DNA of 6,894 nt from contig JAHHSK010000081.1 of NCBI GenBank assembly GCA_020025255.1, positions 1 through 6,894 of the forward strand, given 5' to 3'. Within the stretch, counting starts at the first letter, position 1. Every line of letters begins with the position of its first letter. The DNA is from Ruthenibacterium sp. (GTDB lineage Bacteria; Bacillota; Clostridia; Oscillospirales; Ruminococcaceae). Position numbers and translations under genes: made by a program. The notes under the pieces are model-generated. The model saw only the letters and a list, made by a program, of their open reading frames with translations, made no database searches and was not told the DNA's origin. Positions 1 to 5,382 of the stretch are shown here, piece by piece.

Positions 1-54
1 TTTCCCCACACAGCATTTCGAGTGCTGCACCTTCGACCACTCGGACAACTCTCC
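1..54 (-). tRNA. tRNA-Ser(CGA), 5' part only (3' end outside window)
   Basis: Read on the minus strand from 54, the sequence gives a serine-type acceptor 5' strand GGAGAGT, the class-II D-arm containing TCCGAGTGGTC, and an anticodon stem CAGCA/TGCTG closing the seven-base loop CTCGAAA. The anticodon is CGA (18-20), which reads the serine codon UCG. After the stem the sequence enters the long variable arm (TGTGGGGAAA) typical of tRNA-Ser and then leaves the window, so the T-arm and 3' acceptor strand cannot be checked. The arm layout and anticodon agree on serine. It has its own promoter at 99-127 and lies downstream of comF on the same strand. Confidence 0.9.
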
Positions 55-98
55 CTATTCGATTCGCTTTCCTTAGCATATATCGCTAAAGCCTTTTT

Positions 99-127
99 AT
101 TATAGCAAATCGAACGGAATCCGTCAA
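99..127 (-). promoter_or_regulatory. Sigma-A-type promoter of tRNA-Ser
   Basis: On the minus strand there is a -35 box TTGACG (122-127), a 17-base spacer and a perfect -10 box TATAAT (99-104). Transcription should start near 92, leaving a leader of about 38 bases before the tRNA. The leader can form a small hairpin (CTTTAGC/GCTAAGG, one G-T pair, loop GATATAT). The sequence upstream of the -35 box is A-rich (runs of AAAAAG), as often seen at strong stable-RNA promoters. Since comF ends at 167 with no hairpin terminator visible, read-through from comF may also reach the tRNA. Confidence 0.85.
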
Positions 128-166
128 TGCTTCTTTTTCTTTTTCCGATCTATTTCTTATACTTTT

Positions 167-886
167 TTACCGTGTAACCGCAATCACAAGCCCAATACAG
201 TGTGCGGCACCCGCCTGCACGAGCATTTTCGCACATTCATTCATCGTGGCACCGGTGGTAAACACATCATCCACGATAAGGCAGCTATGCCCCTGTACCG
301 AAACCGTCGGCTTTAGTGCAAAGGCTCCTTTGACATTCTTTCTGCGCTGGGCGCCGGAAAGCGTTCTTTGCCGCTGGGTTTCACGGATCTTATCCAATGC
401 GCACTGCATCGGGCGTCCCGTTTCTTTCGCGATCCTTTTTGCCAAAAGCTTCGGCACATCATATCCGCGTTCCCGAAGTTCCTTTGCCGAAGAAGGCACA
501 GGTATAATGATATCGAAATCGACCGGATGCACTGCATCGGCATCCCGCAAGGTCTGCGCAGCCCGTTTTGCAAACGGTTCGATAAGATCCGTCCGTTCGG
601 CAAATTTCAGGCGTTTGATTGCCTCCCGCACTGCATCCTCATACCAAAGCCCTGCAATCACCGCATCCAATGCGGTCATTTCATGGGTTTGCCTTTCCAC
701 ATACACGGTCTGGCGTACCAAATGGCGCAGTTCCGGCTCACAGTCGGCACAGCTTTGTGCAAATCCGATCACCTCGTCACACAAGGGACATCGTCTCGGA
801 AACAGCAGTTCCACGATCCACTCCCCGATCGAACGGATTCTTTCCATATTCTGCCCATTGGGGCGGGCTGCACGGTTTTCTCTCAT
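167..886 (-). CDS. comF: ComF family protein (phosphoribosyltransferase-like, competence/DNA uptake)
   Basis: 239-residue protein of the ComF/ComFC family, close to the usual family length. An N-terminal four-cysteine zinc knuckle is visible (C33, C36, C46, C49). A type I phosphoribosyltransferase fold follows, with the PRPP-binding loop LIVDDVFTTGAT at about 203-214. Other family landmarks are the RGYD segment (140-143), the conserved RTLSGAQRRKNVKGAF stretch (174-189) and IIPVPSS (127-133). In Bacillus subtilis ComFC is needed for uptake of single-stranded DNA during transformation and works with the helicase ComFA; the reaction catalysed is not settled. The ATG at 884-886 overlaps the recD2 stop codon as ATGA and is preceded by AGGA about nine bases away, lying inside the end of recD2, so translation is probably coupled. 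A second ATG at 845-847 (residue 14) is possible but has a poorer binding site. No ComFA gene is in the window. Confidence 0.93.
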   Translation of the reverse strand: MRENRAARPNGQNMERIRSIGEWIVELLFPRRCPLCDEVIGFAQSCADCEPELRHLVRQTVYVERQTHEMTALDAVIAGLWYEDAVREAIKRLKFAERTDLIEPFAKRAAQTLRDADAVHPVDFDIIIPVPSSAKELRERGYDVPKLLAKRIAKETGRPMQCALDKIRETQRQRTLSGAQRRKNVKGAFALKPTVSVQGHSCLIVDDVFTTGATMNECAKMLVQAGAAHCIGLVIAVTR

Positions 887-3102
887 AGCGCATCATCCTG
901 CAGCAGATCGGCAAGGCAGGAAAAGCGCTTGTTTCTACGCACGCTGCGTACCATCTGCCCTACTTGTGCACTTTGCCCTGCCAGTATGCAAAGGCTTTTT
1001 GCTCGGGTAACACCGGTGTACAGCAAATTCCGGTAGCAAAGCTTCGGCGGAACATCCAAAATCGGGATAATCACCGCCGGGAACTCACTGCCCTGACTTT
1101 TATGAATTGTAACGGCATAAGCCGGTTCCAGCTCCCGGATATGCTCTGATGTATACACAAGCAGCCGATCCTCGCTGCGAACCGTCACACTGCCTGCACG
1201 CGGGTCTACATCCACAATGATCCCCATATCTCCATTGAACGCACCGGTGCCGTCTTCCCCGCCATCGGGTCTTGTATACGGGATATCATAGTTGTTGCGC
1301 ACCTGCATTACTTTATCCCCTACACGCAGCACTCGATCCCGAACCGTCAGCTGCGGGCGGTGGGCGGCCGCAGGGTTCAGACGTTCCTGCAATGCGGCAT
1401 TCAACGCCACGGTTCCCAGCGGGCCGATTTTGGAAGGGCACAACACCTGAATATCCTCCAGCGGATCAAATCCATAACGGTTTGGCAGACGGCGGCTCAC
1501 AAGATCACATACCAATTCCTGACACGCCGATGCATCCGACTCCAGCATGAAAAAATCACTGTCGCGGGTACCCTTTTCCGGCAGCTGCCCCATAACAATG
1601 TGATGTGCATTGGAAACGATCATGCTTTCTGCCGCTTGGCGAAAGATTTCCGTCAAACGCACGGTAGGTACGATCCCGGATGCAATCACACTTCCCAGCA
1701 CATTCCCCGCACCGACACTGGGCAGCTGATCTTCGTCCCCCACCATGATGATCTTGCACTGCGGCCGAAGCGCACGCAGCAGATTTTCAAACAAAAGCAC
1801 ATCCACCATGCTCATTTCGTCAATGATGATGACGTCGCATTTCAAAGGGTTCTTTTCATTATGCACAAAACGAACCACATCGTTTTTGGAATAATCCACC
1901 TCAAGCAAGCGGTGGATCGTCTTAGCCACCCGCCCGGTCAGTTCAGAAAGACGCTTGGCGGCACGGCCTGTGGGGGCAGCCAGAGCAACGCGGTCTCCGT
2001 TTTGTTCAAACGCTGCCAGCATCCCATTGACAGCCGTGGTCTTGCCGGTACCCGGCCCGCCTGTCAGTACCAGCGCATTACTGCTCAAAGCAGCCGCAAT
2101 GGCCTTGCGCTGCATCGGAGCATAGGTGATTCCCTGTGCCAGTTCGATCAGGCCGATCAAACGTTCCGCGCTTTGTGCCGTACCGGCGCAGGGATACCGT
2201 ACCAGCCACCGCAGATGCTGTGCTGCTGTAAATTCCGCATGCAGATATTCCGGCAGATAGATCCACTGTCTGCCGCGGTATTCCGCCTGCGCCAGATCTT
2301 CGTTTTCCAGCAGAAAGTGCAGGGTTTCTTCCACCGTTTCCGGCTCTACGGACAGAAAGGCAGATGCTGCCGAACACAGCTTATCCTGCGGCAGACAGGT
2401 ATGCCCATTTTGCAGATTATGACGCAGCACATAGGTGATCCCCGCGCTTACCCTTTCCCGCGAATTGTATTCCAGACACATGCTTTGCGCTATGGCATCC
2501 GCCATGCCGAAATCCTGATACGCGGGAGAGCCGCACAGCACATACGGATTATGCGAAACAAGCTCCACAGTATCCGAGCCGTATTCCCGAAACAGGGCAA
2601 CCGCTGCCGCGGCAGGCACATTGTATTGAGAAAGATAGCCAATGGCTTCGCGAACGCCAAAAATACGCTTGAATTCATTGGAAATGGCAAGCGCCTTATC
2701 CTCGCTGATTCCTTTAATCTGCGTCAGCTGCTGCGGGTCACTTGCAATCACCTCCAGCGTTTCTTGTCCAAACACATCGACAATGCGCCGTGCCAGGGCT
2801 TTGCCGATATACGGCAGTGCTCCGCTTGCAAGATATCGGCGGATCGCGGTAACCGATTCCGGCATGCGCACCTCGCAGGCCTGTGCGCGGAATTGTTCCC
2901 CGAAGCTGGGATGCGTAATAAACCGGCCGTGAAGCGTCACTTCTTCACCGACATTCACATCCGCAAGTTCACCTACCGCTGTATAAAGCTCGCCCTCACT
3001 GGAAAATTCCAGCACCGTATATCCGTTTTCCGGATTGCAGAATATGATATTTTCAACCGTTCCCGATATCGTTTCCCATTCCTGTTCCCCGATTTTGCCC
3101 AT
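883..3102 (-). CDS. recD2: RecD2-type ATP-dependent 5'-3' DNA helicase (RecD/TraA family)
   Basis: 739-residue superfamily 1B helicase, full length for the stand-alone RecD2 class found in bacteria where RecD is not part of RecBCD. The N-terminal region (about 8-80) is the small beta-rich domain typical of RecD2, followed by helix-hairpin-helix DNA-binding segments near 94-112 and 129-144. The motor carries Walker A GGPGTGKT (348-355), Walker B IIIDEMSMVD (425-434), motif III GDEDQLPSVG (455-464), VTIHKSQGSEF (664-674) and LYTGVTRAK (694-702). All catalytic motifs look intact. RecD2 unwinds DNA with 5'-3' polarity and is linked to replication-fork restart and repair in Bacillus and Deinococcus. 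The ATG at 3100-3102 sits just after a purine-rich run containing AAAGGA and AAGGAG. The gene lies 33 bases after the small membrane-protein gene and overlaps comF by four bases, so it is mid-operon. Confidence 0.97.
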   Translation of the reverse strand: MGKIGEQEWETISGTVENIIFCNPENGYTVLEFSSEGELYTAVGELADVNVGEEVTLHGRFITHPSFGEQFRAQACEVRMPESVTAIRRYLASGALPYIGKALARRIVDVFGQETLEVIASDPQQLTQIKGISEDKALAISNEFKRIFGVREAIGYLSQYNVPAAAAVALFREYGSDTVELVSHNPYVLCGSPAYQDFGMADAIAQSMCLEYNSRERVSAGITYVLRHNLQNGHTCLPQDKLCSAASAFLSVEPETVEETLHFLLENEDLAQAEYRGRQWIYLPEYLHAEFTAAQHLRWLVRYPCAGTAQSAERLIGLIELAQGITYAPMQRKAIAAALSSNALVLTGGPGTGKTTAVNGMLAAFEQNGDRVALAAPTGRAAKRLSELTGRVAKTIHRLLEVDYSKNDVVRFVHNEKNPLKCDVIIIDEMSMVDVLLFENLLRALRPQCKIIMVGDEDQLPSVGAGNVLGSVIASGIVPTVRLTEIFRQAAESMIVSNAHHIVMGQLPEKGTRDSDFFMLESDASACQELVCDLVSRRLPNRYGFDPLEDIQVLCPSKIGPLGTVALNAALQERLNPAAAHRPQLTVRDRVLRVGDKVMQVRNNYDIPYTRPDGGEDGTGAFNGDMGIIVDVDPRAGSVTVRSEDRLLVYTSEHIRELEPAYAVTIHKSQGSEFPAVIIPILDVPPKLCYRNLLYTGVTRAKSLCILAGQSAQVGQMVRSVRRNKRFSCLADLLQDDAL

Positions 3103-3135
3103 CTCCTTTTTCCTTTCCTTGCCGCCCAGCGCTCT

Positions 3136-3450
3136 TTATTGGCACAGCATCGCACACACAGTCTGTGCCAGGGTTTCCTCTTGTGCAAAGGCAATTCCGC
3201 GCCAGCCGGCATCCGGGGGCGTCAGGGGCGCTTGTTTTTCACACAGTACGACGATCGGAATATCCGGGAATCGGGTCCTTGCATCCAGAACGCCCTCCCA
3301 AACATCCGATCCTTCTTTCGCTTTCAGCACAACAATGCGTGCCGCGGTGTCCTTGCTGTGGTGGATCACACTCAAAACCAAATCGGCTGCACAGTATGCC
3401 CCATACACTGCCAGCATCAGCACAAGGATCAATAACACCCCTTCCAGCAT
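3136..3450 (-). CDS. Small single-pass membrane protein of unknown function
   Basis: 104-residue protein that I do not recognise as a named family. Residues 2 to about 28 form one long hydrophobic segment (VLLILVLMLAVYGAYCAADL), probably a signal anchor. A soluble tail follows with alternating strand- and helix-like stretches, including ARIVVLKAKEG and ARTRFPDIPIVVLCEK. The latter resembles the 'P-D-I-P-hydrophobic strand' part of response-regulator receiver folds, but no phospho-acceptor aspartate pocket can be assigned. I chose ATG 3448-3450 because GGAGGTG lies nine bases upstream. An in-frame GTG at 3460-3462 (108 residues) is an alternative, with AAAGGA five bases upstream. The gene sits between pfkA (75 bases upstream) and recD2 (33 bases downstream) on the same strand, so it is probably co-transcribed. 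It ends with Cys-Gln and has four cysteines. Confidence 0.78.
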   Translation of the reverse strand: MLEGVLLILVLMLAVYGAYCAADLVLSVIHHSKDTAARIVVLKAKEGSDVWEGVLDARTRFPDIPIVVLCEKQAPLTPPDAGWRGIAFAQEETLAQTVCAMLCQ

Positions 3451-3525
3451 TTCGGCATGCACCTCCGTCCTTTATTTGCTCTGCCTTATGCTATGAAGGA
3501 TCCTCGCTTATTGTGCTTTTTTCAT

Positions 3526-4602
3526 TTAACCCAAACTGATGCCCATGCGCCGTGCCACCGTGAGCATATCGCAGGTTTCCGGAACAAATTTGGTTTTTCC
3601 GGCAATATCCTTGAGCGGATTCGAGGTTACGATATTATTTTTCATAGCAACTGCTACACCGTAATGCTCTGCTTCGACCAGTTTCGCCGCATAGGTGCCG
3701 AATTCCGTCGCAAGCACACGGTCATACGCCGAAGGGCTGCCGCCGCGCTGCATATGCCCCGGAACGCAAAAACGCGTTTCGATGCCGGTTGCTTCCTGCA
3801 CCTGCCGTGCGATCCGTTCGGTTGCTGTGCGTTCCCCGGCCTGCGCACGTTTTGCGGCGCGCTCTTTTTTCTTGAGCGCTGCTTCCGAAACATCGTACGC
3901 ACCCTCTGCAACTGCCAAAATAGAAAAGTTTTTGCCTTCTTCTGTGCGTTTTTGAATTGCCTGGCATACGTTATCGATGTTGTACGGAAGTTCCGGGATC
4001 AAAATGATATCCGCGCCGCCTGCAATGCCGGAATACAGCGTCAGCCAGCCCGCTTTATTCCCCATAATTTCAATCACCATACAGCGTCTATGGCTGGATG
4101 CGGTGGTATGGATACGGTCAATCACTTCGGTGGCGATATCCACCGCTGTATGAAAGCCAAACGTGACATCCGTGCCGTAAATATCGTTATCGATCGTTTT
4201 GGGCAGGCCGATCACATTCAGCCCTTCTTCGCTCAGCAGATTGGCTGTTTTATGCGTTCCGTTTCCGCCAAGGCAAAGCAGACAATCCAGCTTTGCCTCT
4301 TTATAGGTTTTTTTCATCGCTGCGACCTTATCGATCGAATCTTCTTCCACCACCCGCATCATTTTGAACGGGGTTCTCTTTGTGCCGAGAATCGTACCGC
4401 CGACTGTTAAAATCCCGGAAAACTCATACTGCTGCATTTCCCGCCATTCGCCTTTGATGAGACCATCGTAGCCATTGAGGATGCCAACGATTTCCACATC
4501 GCTGCCCATGCGCTGATACAGCGCCTTTGCCGCACCGCGGATCGTGGCGTTCAGCCCCGGGCAATCACCGCCCGCCGTAAGGATGCCTACACGTTTTTTC
4601 AT
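3526..4602 (-). CDS. pfkA: 6-phosphofructokinase (mixed ATP/PPi-type signature)
   Basis: 358-residue phosphofructokinase, longer than the E. coli enzyme (320 residues). It phosphorylates fructose 6-phosphate to fructose 1,6-bisphosphate in glycolysis. Landmarks: N-terminal GGDCPGLN (11-18), nucleotide-loop GGNGT (112-116), catalytic PKTIDND (134-140, base D138), substrate-binding HTTASSHRR (165-173), MGNKAGW (180-186), PELPY (203-207) and GHMQRGGSP (282-290). A Lys/Arg/Glu-rich helical stretch (about 238-270) accounts for part of the extra length. The Gly at 115 is of ATP type, whereas Lys135 is the residue usual in PPi-dependent enzymes, so the phosphoryl donor cannot be decided from sequence. 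I prefer the ATG at 4600-4602, with GAAGG seven bases upstream. An in-frame ATG at 4621-4623 would add seven residues but has a weaker site. It is the first gene of the pfkA-membrane protein-recD2-comF run, with no terminator visible after it. Confidence 0.95.
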   Translation of the reverse strand: MKKRVGILTAGGDCPGLNATIRGAAKALYQRMGSDVEIVGILNGYDGLIKGEWREMQQYEFSGILTVGGTILGTKRTPFKMMRVVEEDSIDKVAAMKKTYKEAKLDCLLCLGGNGTHKTANLLSEEGLNVIGLPKTIDNDIYGTDVTFGFHTAVDIATEVIDRIHTTASSHRRCMVIEIMGNKAGWLTLYSGIAGGADIILIPELPYNIDNVCQAIQKRTEEGKNFSILAVAEGAYDVSEAALKKKERAAKRAQAGERTATERIARQVQEATGIETRFCVPGHMQRGGSPSAYDRVLATEFGTYAAKLVEAEHYGVAVAMKNNIVTSNPLKDIAGKTKFVPETCDMLTVARRMGISLG

Positions 4603-4622
4603 TACAGAACCTTCTTTCTGCA
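4603..4622 (-). promoter_or_regulatory. Hairpin presenting the pfkA ribosome binding site in its loop
   Basis: On the minus-strand mRNA, TGCAGAA (4622-4616) pairs with TTCTGTA (4609-4603) to give a seven-base-pair stem with one G-U pair. The six-base loop is AGAAGG, which is exactly the Shine-Dalgarno sequence, and the AUG of pfkA follows directly. The stem is A-U rich and weak, so it may be chance. Its placement could tune initiation or decide between the two in-frame ATG codons. Confidence 0.45.
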
Positions 4623-4681
4623 TTTTCTTGGATACTTCTTTCCGAACTCAAATCCGAACAAAGAATCTGTGTTTTAAAATC

Positions 4682-4710
4682 AGTATAAAATGTTCTGTCT
4701 GGATTGTCAA
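4682..4710 (-). promoter_or_regulatory. Promoter of the pfkA-recD2-comF gene run
   Basis: On the minus strand a perfect -35 box TTGACA (4705-4710) is separated by exactly 17 bases from the -10 box TATACT (4682-4687). The start site should be near 4675, giving a leader of about 72 bases before pfkA. The leader carries a direct repeat GTTCGGA separated by five bases, and no riboswitch that I recognise. No operator palindrome overlaps the core boxes, so strong, mostly constitutive expression is expected. Confidence 0.9.
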
Positions 4711-4940
4711 ACTTACTTTTTCATTTTGGGTGCTGCACCTTCCCGGCTTCACATCCGCGGGCATCCAGCGATTGCGGATGCATGTTCCGATGCGATTTTT
4801 GAAGCATGCAGCGCGGCTGCGCACCGCAGTGCCATAGCCCCGCACTCTTTCGCGCGGGCTCTTTTTCATTGTCTGCCCGAAAGCGTGCTGCTATGCAAAG
4901 CACGCCGAACATTGCTGCAAAGAATATGCTTTTTGAAATA
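4711..4940. other. Hairpin-rich non-coding spacer between tRNA-Pro unit and pfkA promoter
   Basis: No convincing gene lies in this stretch. Open frames crossing it lack a ribosome binding site and run through the pfkA promoter or the tRNA terminator. It holds several inverted repeats: the odd palindrome GGTGCTGCACC (4729-4739), GCATCC/GGATGC near 4753-4780, a GC-rich hairpin at 4836-4860, and GCGTGCT/AGCACGC (4883-4889 with 4899-4905). The segment 4722-4742 matches the tRNA-Ser anticodon region at 14-34 in 19 of 21 positions. I cannot assign a known RNA family. Confidence 0.6.
4836..4866 (+). terminator. Terminator-like hairpin, no upstream gene on this strand
   Basis: On the plus strand AGCCC plus CGC (4836-4843) pairs with GCG plus GGGCT (4852-4854, 4856-4860), with one bulged C at 4855. 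It is followed at once by CTTTTT, so it has the form of a rho-independent terminator. Nothing on the plus strand upstream looks like a gene, and the next A/C mismatch (4844/4851) becomes a G-U pair in the opposite-strand RNA. It could end a short plus-strand transcript or antisense transcription toward the tRNAs, or be a dispersed hairpin repeat. Confidence 0.4.
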
Positions 4941-4975
4941 AGAAAAAAGCCGCTGATCTTTCAATCAGCGGCTTT
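4941..4975 (-). terminator. Rho-independent terminator after tRNA-Pro
   Basis: A perfect 12-base-pair stem, AAAGCCGCTGAT paired with ATCAGCGGCTTT (4946-4957 with 4964-4975), has a six-base loop and is followed on the minus strand by TTTTTTCT. The first base of the stem is the last A of the tRNA-Pro CCA end, so termination occurs directly after the tRNA. Confidence 0.93.
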
Positions 4976-5050
4976 GGTCGGAGTATTGAGATTTGAACTC
5001 AAGGCCTCTGCGTCCCGAACGCAGCGCGCTACCAACTGCGCTATACCCCG
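4975..5050 (-). tRNA. tRNA-Pro(CGG)
   Basis: A complete 76-base cloverleaf including encoded CCA. The acceptor CGGGGTA pairs with TACTCCG (one G-T pair). The D-stem is GCGC/GCGC, the anticodon stem CTGCG/CGCAG closes the loop TTCGGGA, and the T-stem is TTGAG/CTCAA with loop TTCAAAT. The anticodon CGG lies at 5015-5017 and reads CCG; G37 follows it, as expected for proline tRNAs. Its 5' end directly abuts the T-run of the hairpin that follows tRNA-Gln, so it has no visible promoter of its own and probably depends on read-through from the tRNA-Gln promoter. Confidence 0.97.
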
Positions 5051-5079
5051 AAGAAAAACGGCAGCAGCTGCTGCCGTTT
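5051..5079 (-). terminator. Perfect palindrome with T-run between tRNA-Gln and tRNA-Pro
   Basis: Positions 5056-5079 are a perfect 24-base palindrome (AAACGGCAGCAG followed by its reverse complement), folding as a 10-base-pair stem with an AGCT loop. On the minus strand it is followed by TTTTTCTT, after which tRNA-Pro begins without a gap. The form is that of a rho-independent terminator, but it sits inside what must be one tRNA transcription unit. It may therefore be a partial terminator or a processing element. Confidence 0.8.
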
Positions 5080-5152
5080 GGTTGCGGAAGAAGGATTCGA
5101 ACCCTCACGATACGAGTCAGAGTCGCAGGTGCTACCATTACACAATTCCGCA
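5079..5152 (-). tRNA. tRNA-Gln(CTG)
   Basis: A complete 74-base cloverleaf including encoded CCA. The acceptor TGCGGAA pairs perfectly with TTCCGCA. The D-stem is GTGT/GCAC, the anticodon stem TGCGA/TCGTA (one G-T pair) closes the loop CTCTGAC, the variable loop is TCGT, and the T-stem GAGGG/CCTTC carries the loop TTCGAAT. The anticodon CTG lies at 5118-5120 and reads CAG. It is the first gene of a two-tRNA unit driven by the promoter at 5192-5220. Confidence 0.97.
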
Positions 5153-5191
5153 TTACTCGGCGTGATTGGTGTTCCGCCGGAGTGCTTTATT

Positions 5192-5220
5192 AGTATACGA
5201 AATTTATCGCTGCTTGTCAA
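5192..5220 (-). promoter_or_regulatory. Strong promoter of the tRNA-Gln/tRNA-Pro unit, with A-tract upstream element
   Basis: On the minus strand a perfect -35 box TTGACA (5215-5220), a 17-base spacer and -10 box TATACT (5192-5197). Start is expected near 5185, about 33 bases before tRNA-Gln. Directly upstream of the -35 box (5225-5256) are three A or T tracts spaced about one helical turn apart, resembling an UP element for the alpha subunit C-terminal domain. The leader can fold as a hairpin (GAG and CGCC at 5175-5182 pairing with CTC and GGCG at 5156-5162, one bulged base), placed just before the RNase P cleavage site. Confidence 0.9.
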
Positions 5221-5313
5221 TAGCTTTTTTAAAAAAACTTGTTTTTTTCCTTTTTTCATTATTGTACAGCTTTTTTCTTTTGCGGTTCCCCCATTTACTT
5301 CCTTGTTTTGCTC

Positions 5314-5342
5314 TTGCATTTGCTGCGCGATTCTATTATGAT
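5314..5342 (+). promoter_or_regulatory. Promoter of the ydbC-HD hydrolase unit
   Basis: Plus-strand -35 box TTGCAT (5314-5319), 17-base spacer and -10 box TATGAT (5337-5342). The start is expected near 5349, with a leader of about 34 bases that ends in AAGGAG ten bases before the ATG. It points away from the tRNA promoter, with about 95 bases of very AT-rich DNA between the two. The boxes are weaker than those of the tRNA promoter. Confidence 0.75.
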
Positions 5343-5382
5343 AAGATGTAGCAACAACTTATAAATAAGGAGCATCGAACTT

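Noticed and set aside
246..1036. Two long plus-strand open frames opposite comF
   Set aside because: comF has all its family motifs on the minus strand; the opposite frames have no domains and no ribosome binding sites.
1360..3435. A 691-residue plus-strand open frame opposite recD2 and the small membrane-protein gene
   Set aside because: It is the mirror of intact, motif-rich recD2. Its translation is full of His, Arg and Gln with no domain, and it has no ribosome binding site or promoter. Its length reflects the codon bias of recD2.
3463..3525. Possible terminator between pfkA and the small membrane protein
   Set aside because: Only the eight-base palindrome AGGATCCT is present, with no stable stem followed by a T-run, so I treat the genes as co-transcribed.
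3457..4410. A 317-residue plus-strand open frame opposite pfkA
   Set aside because: Antisense to a clear phosphofructokinase gene, rich in Cys, His and Phe, with no recognisable fold or translation signal.
4603..4675. Possible riboswitch in the pfkA leader
   Set aside because: The leader is about 72 bases and AT-rich, with one small hairpin at the ribosome binding site; no known aptamer pattern or terminator pair is visible.
4648..4869. A 73-residue minus-strand frame upstream of pfkA
   Set aside because: It runs through the -35 and -10 boxes and the hairpin region, has no ribosome binding site and gives a basic, low-complexity product.
5041..5341. Open frames crossing the tRNA genes on both strands
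   Set aside because: They translate two well-formed tRNA genes and their promoter, so they are not protein genes.
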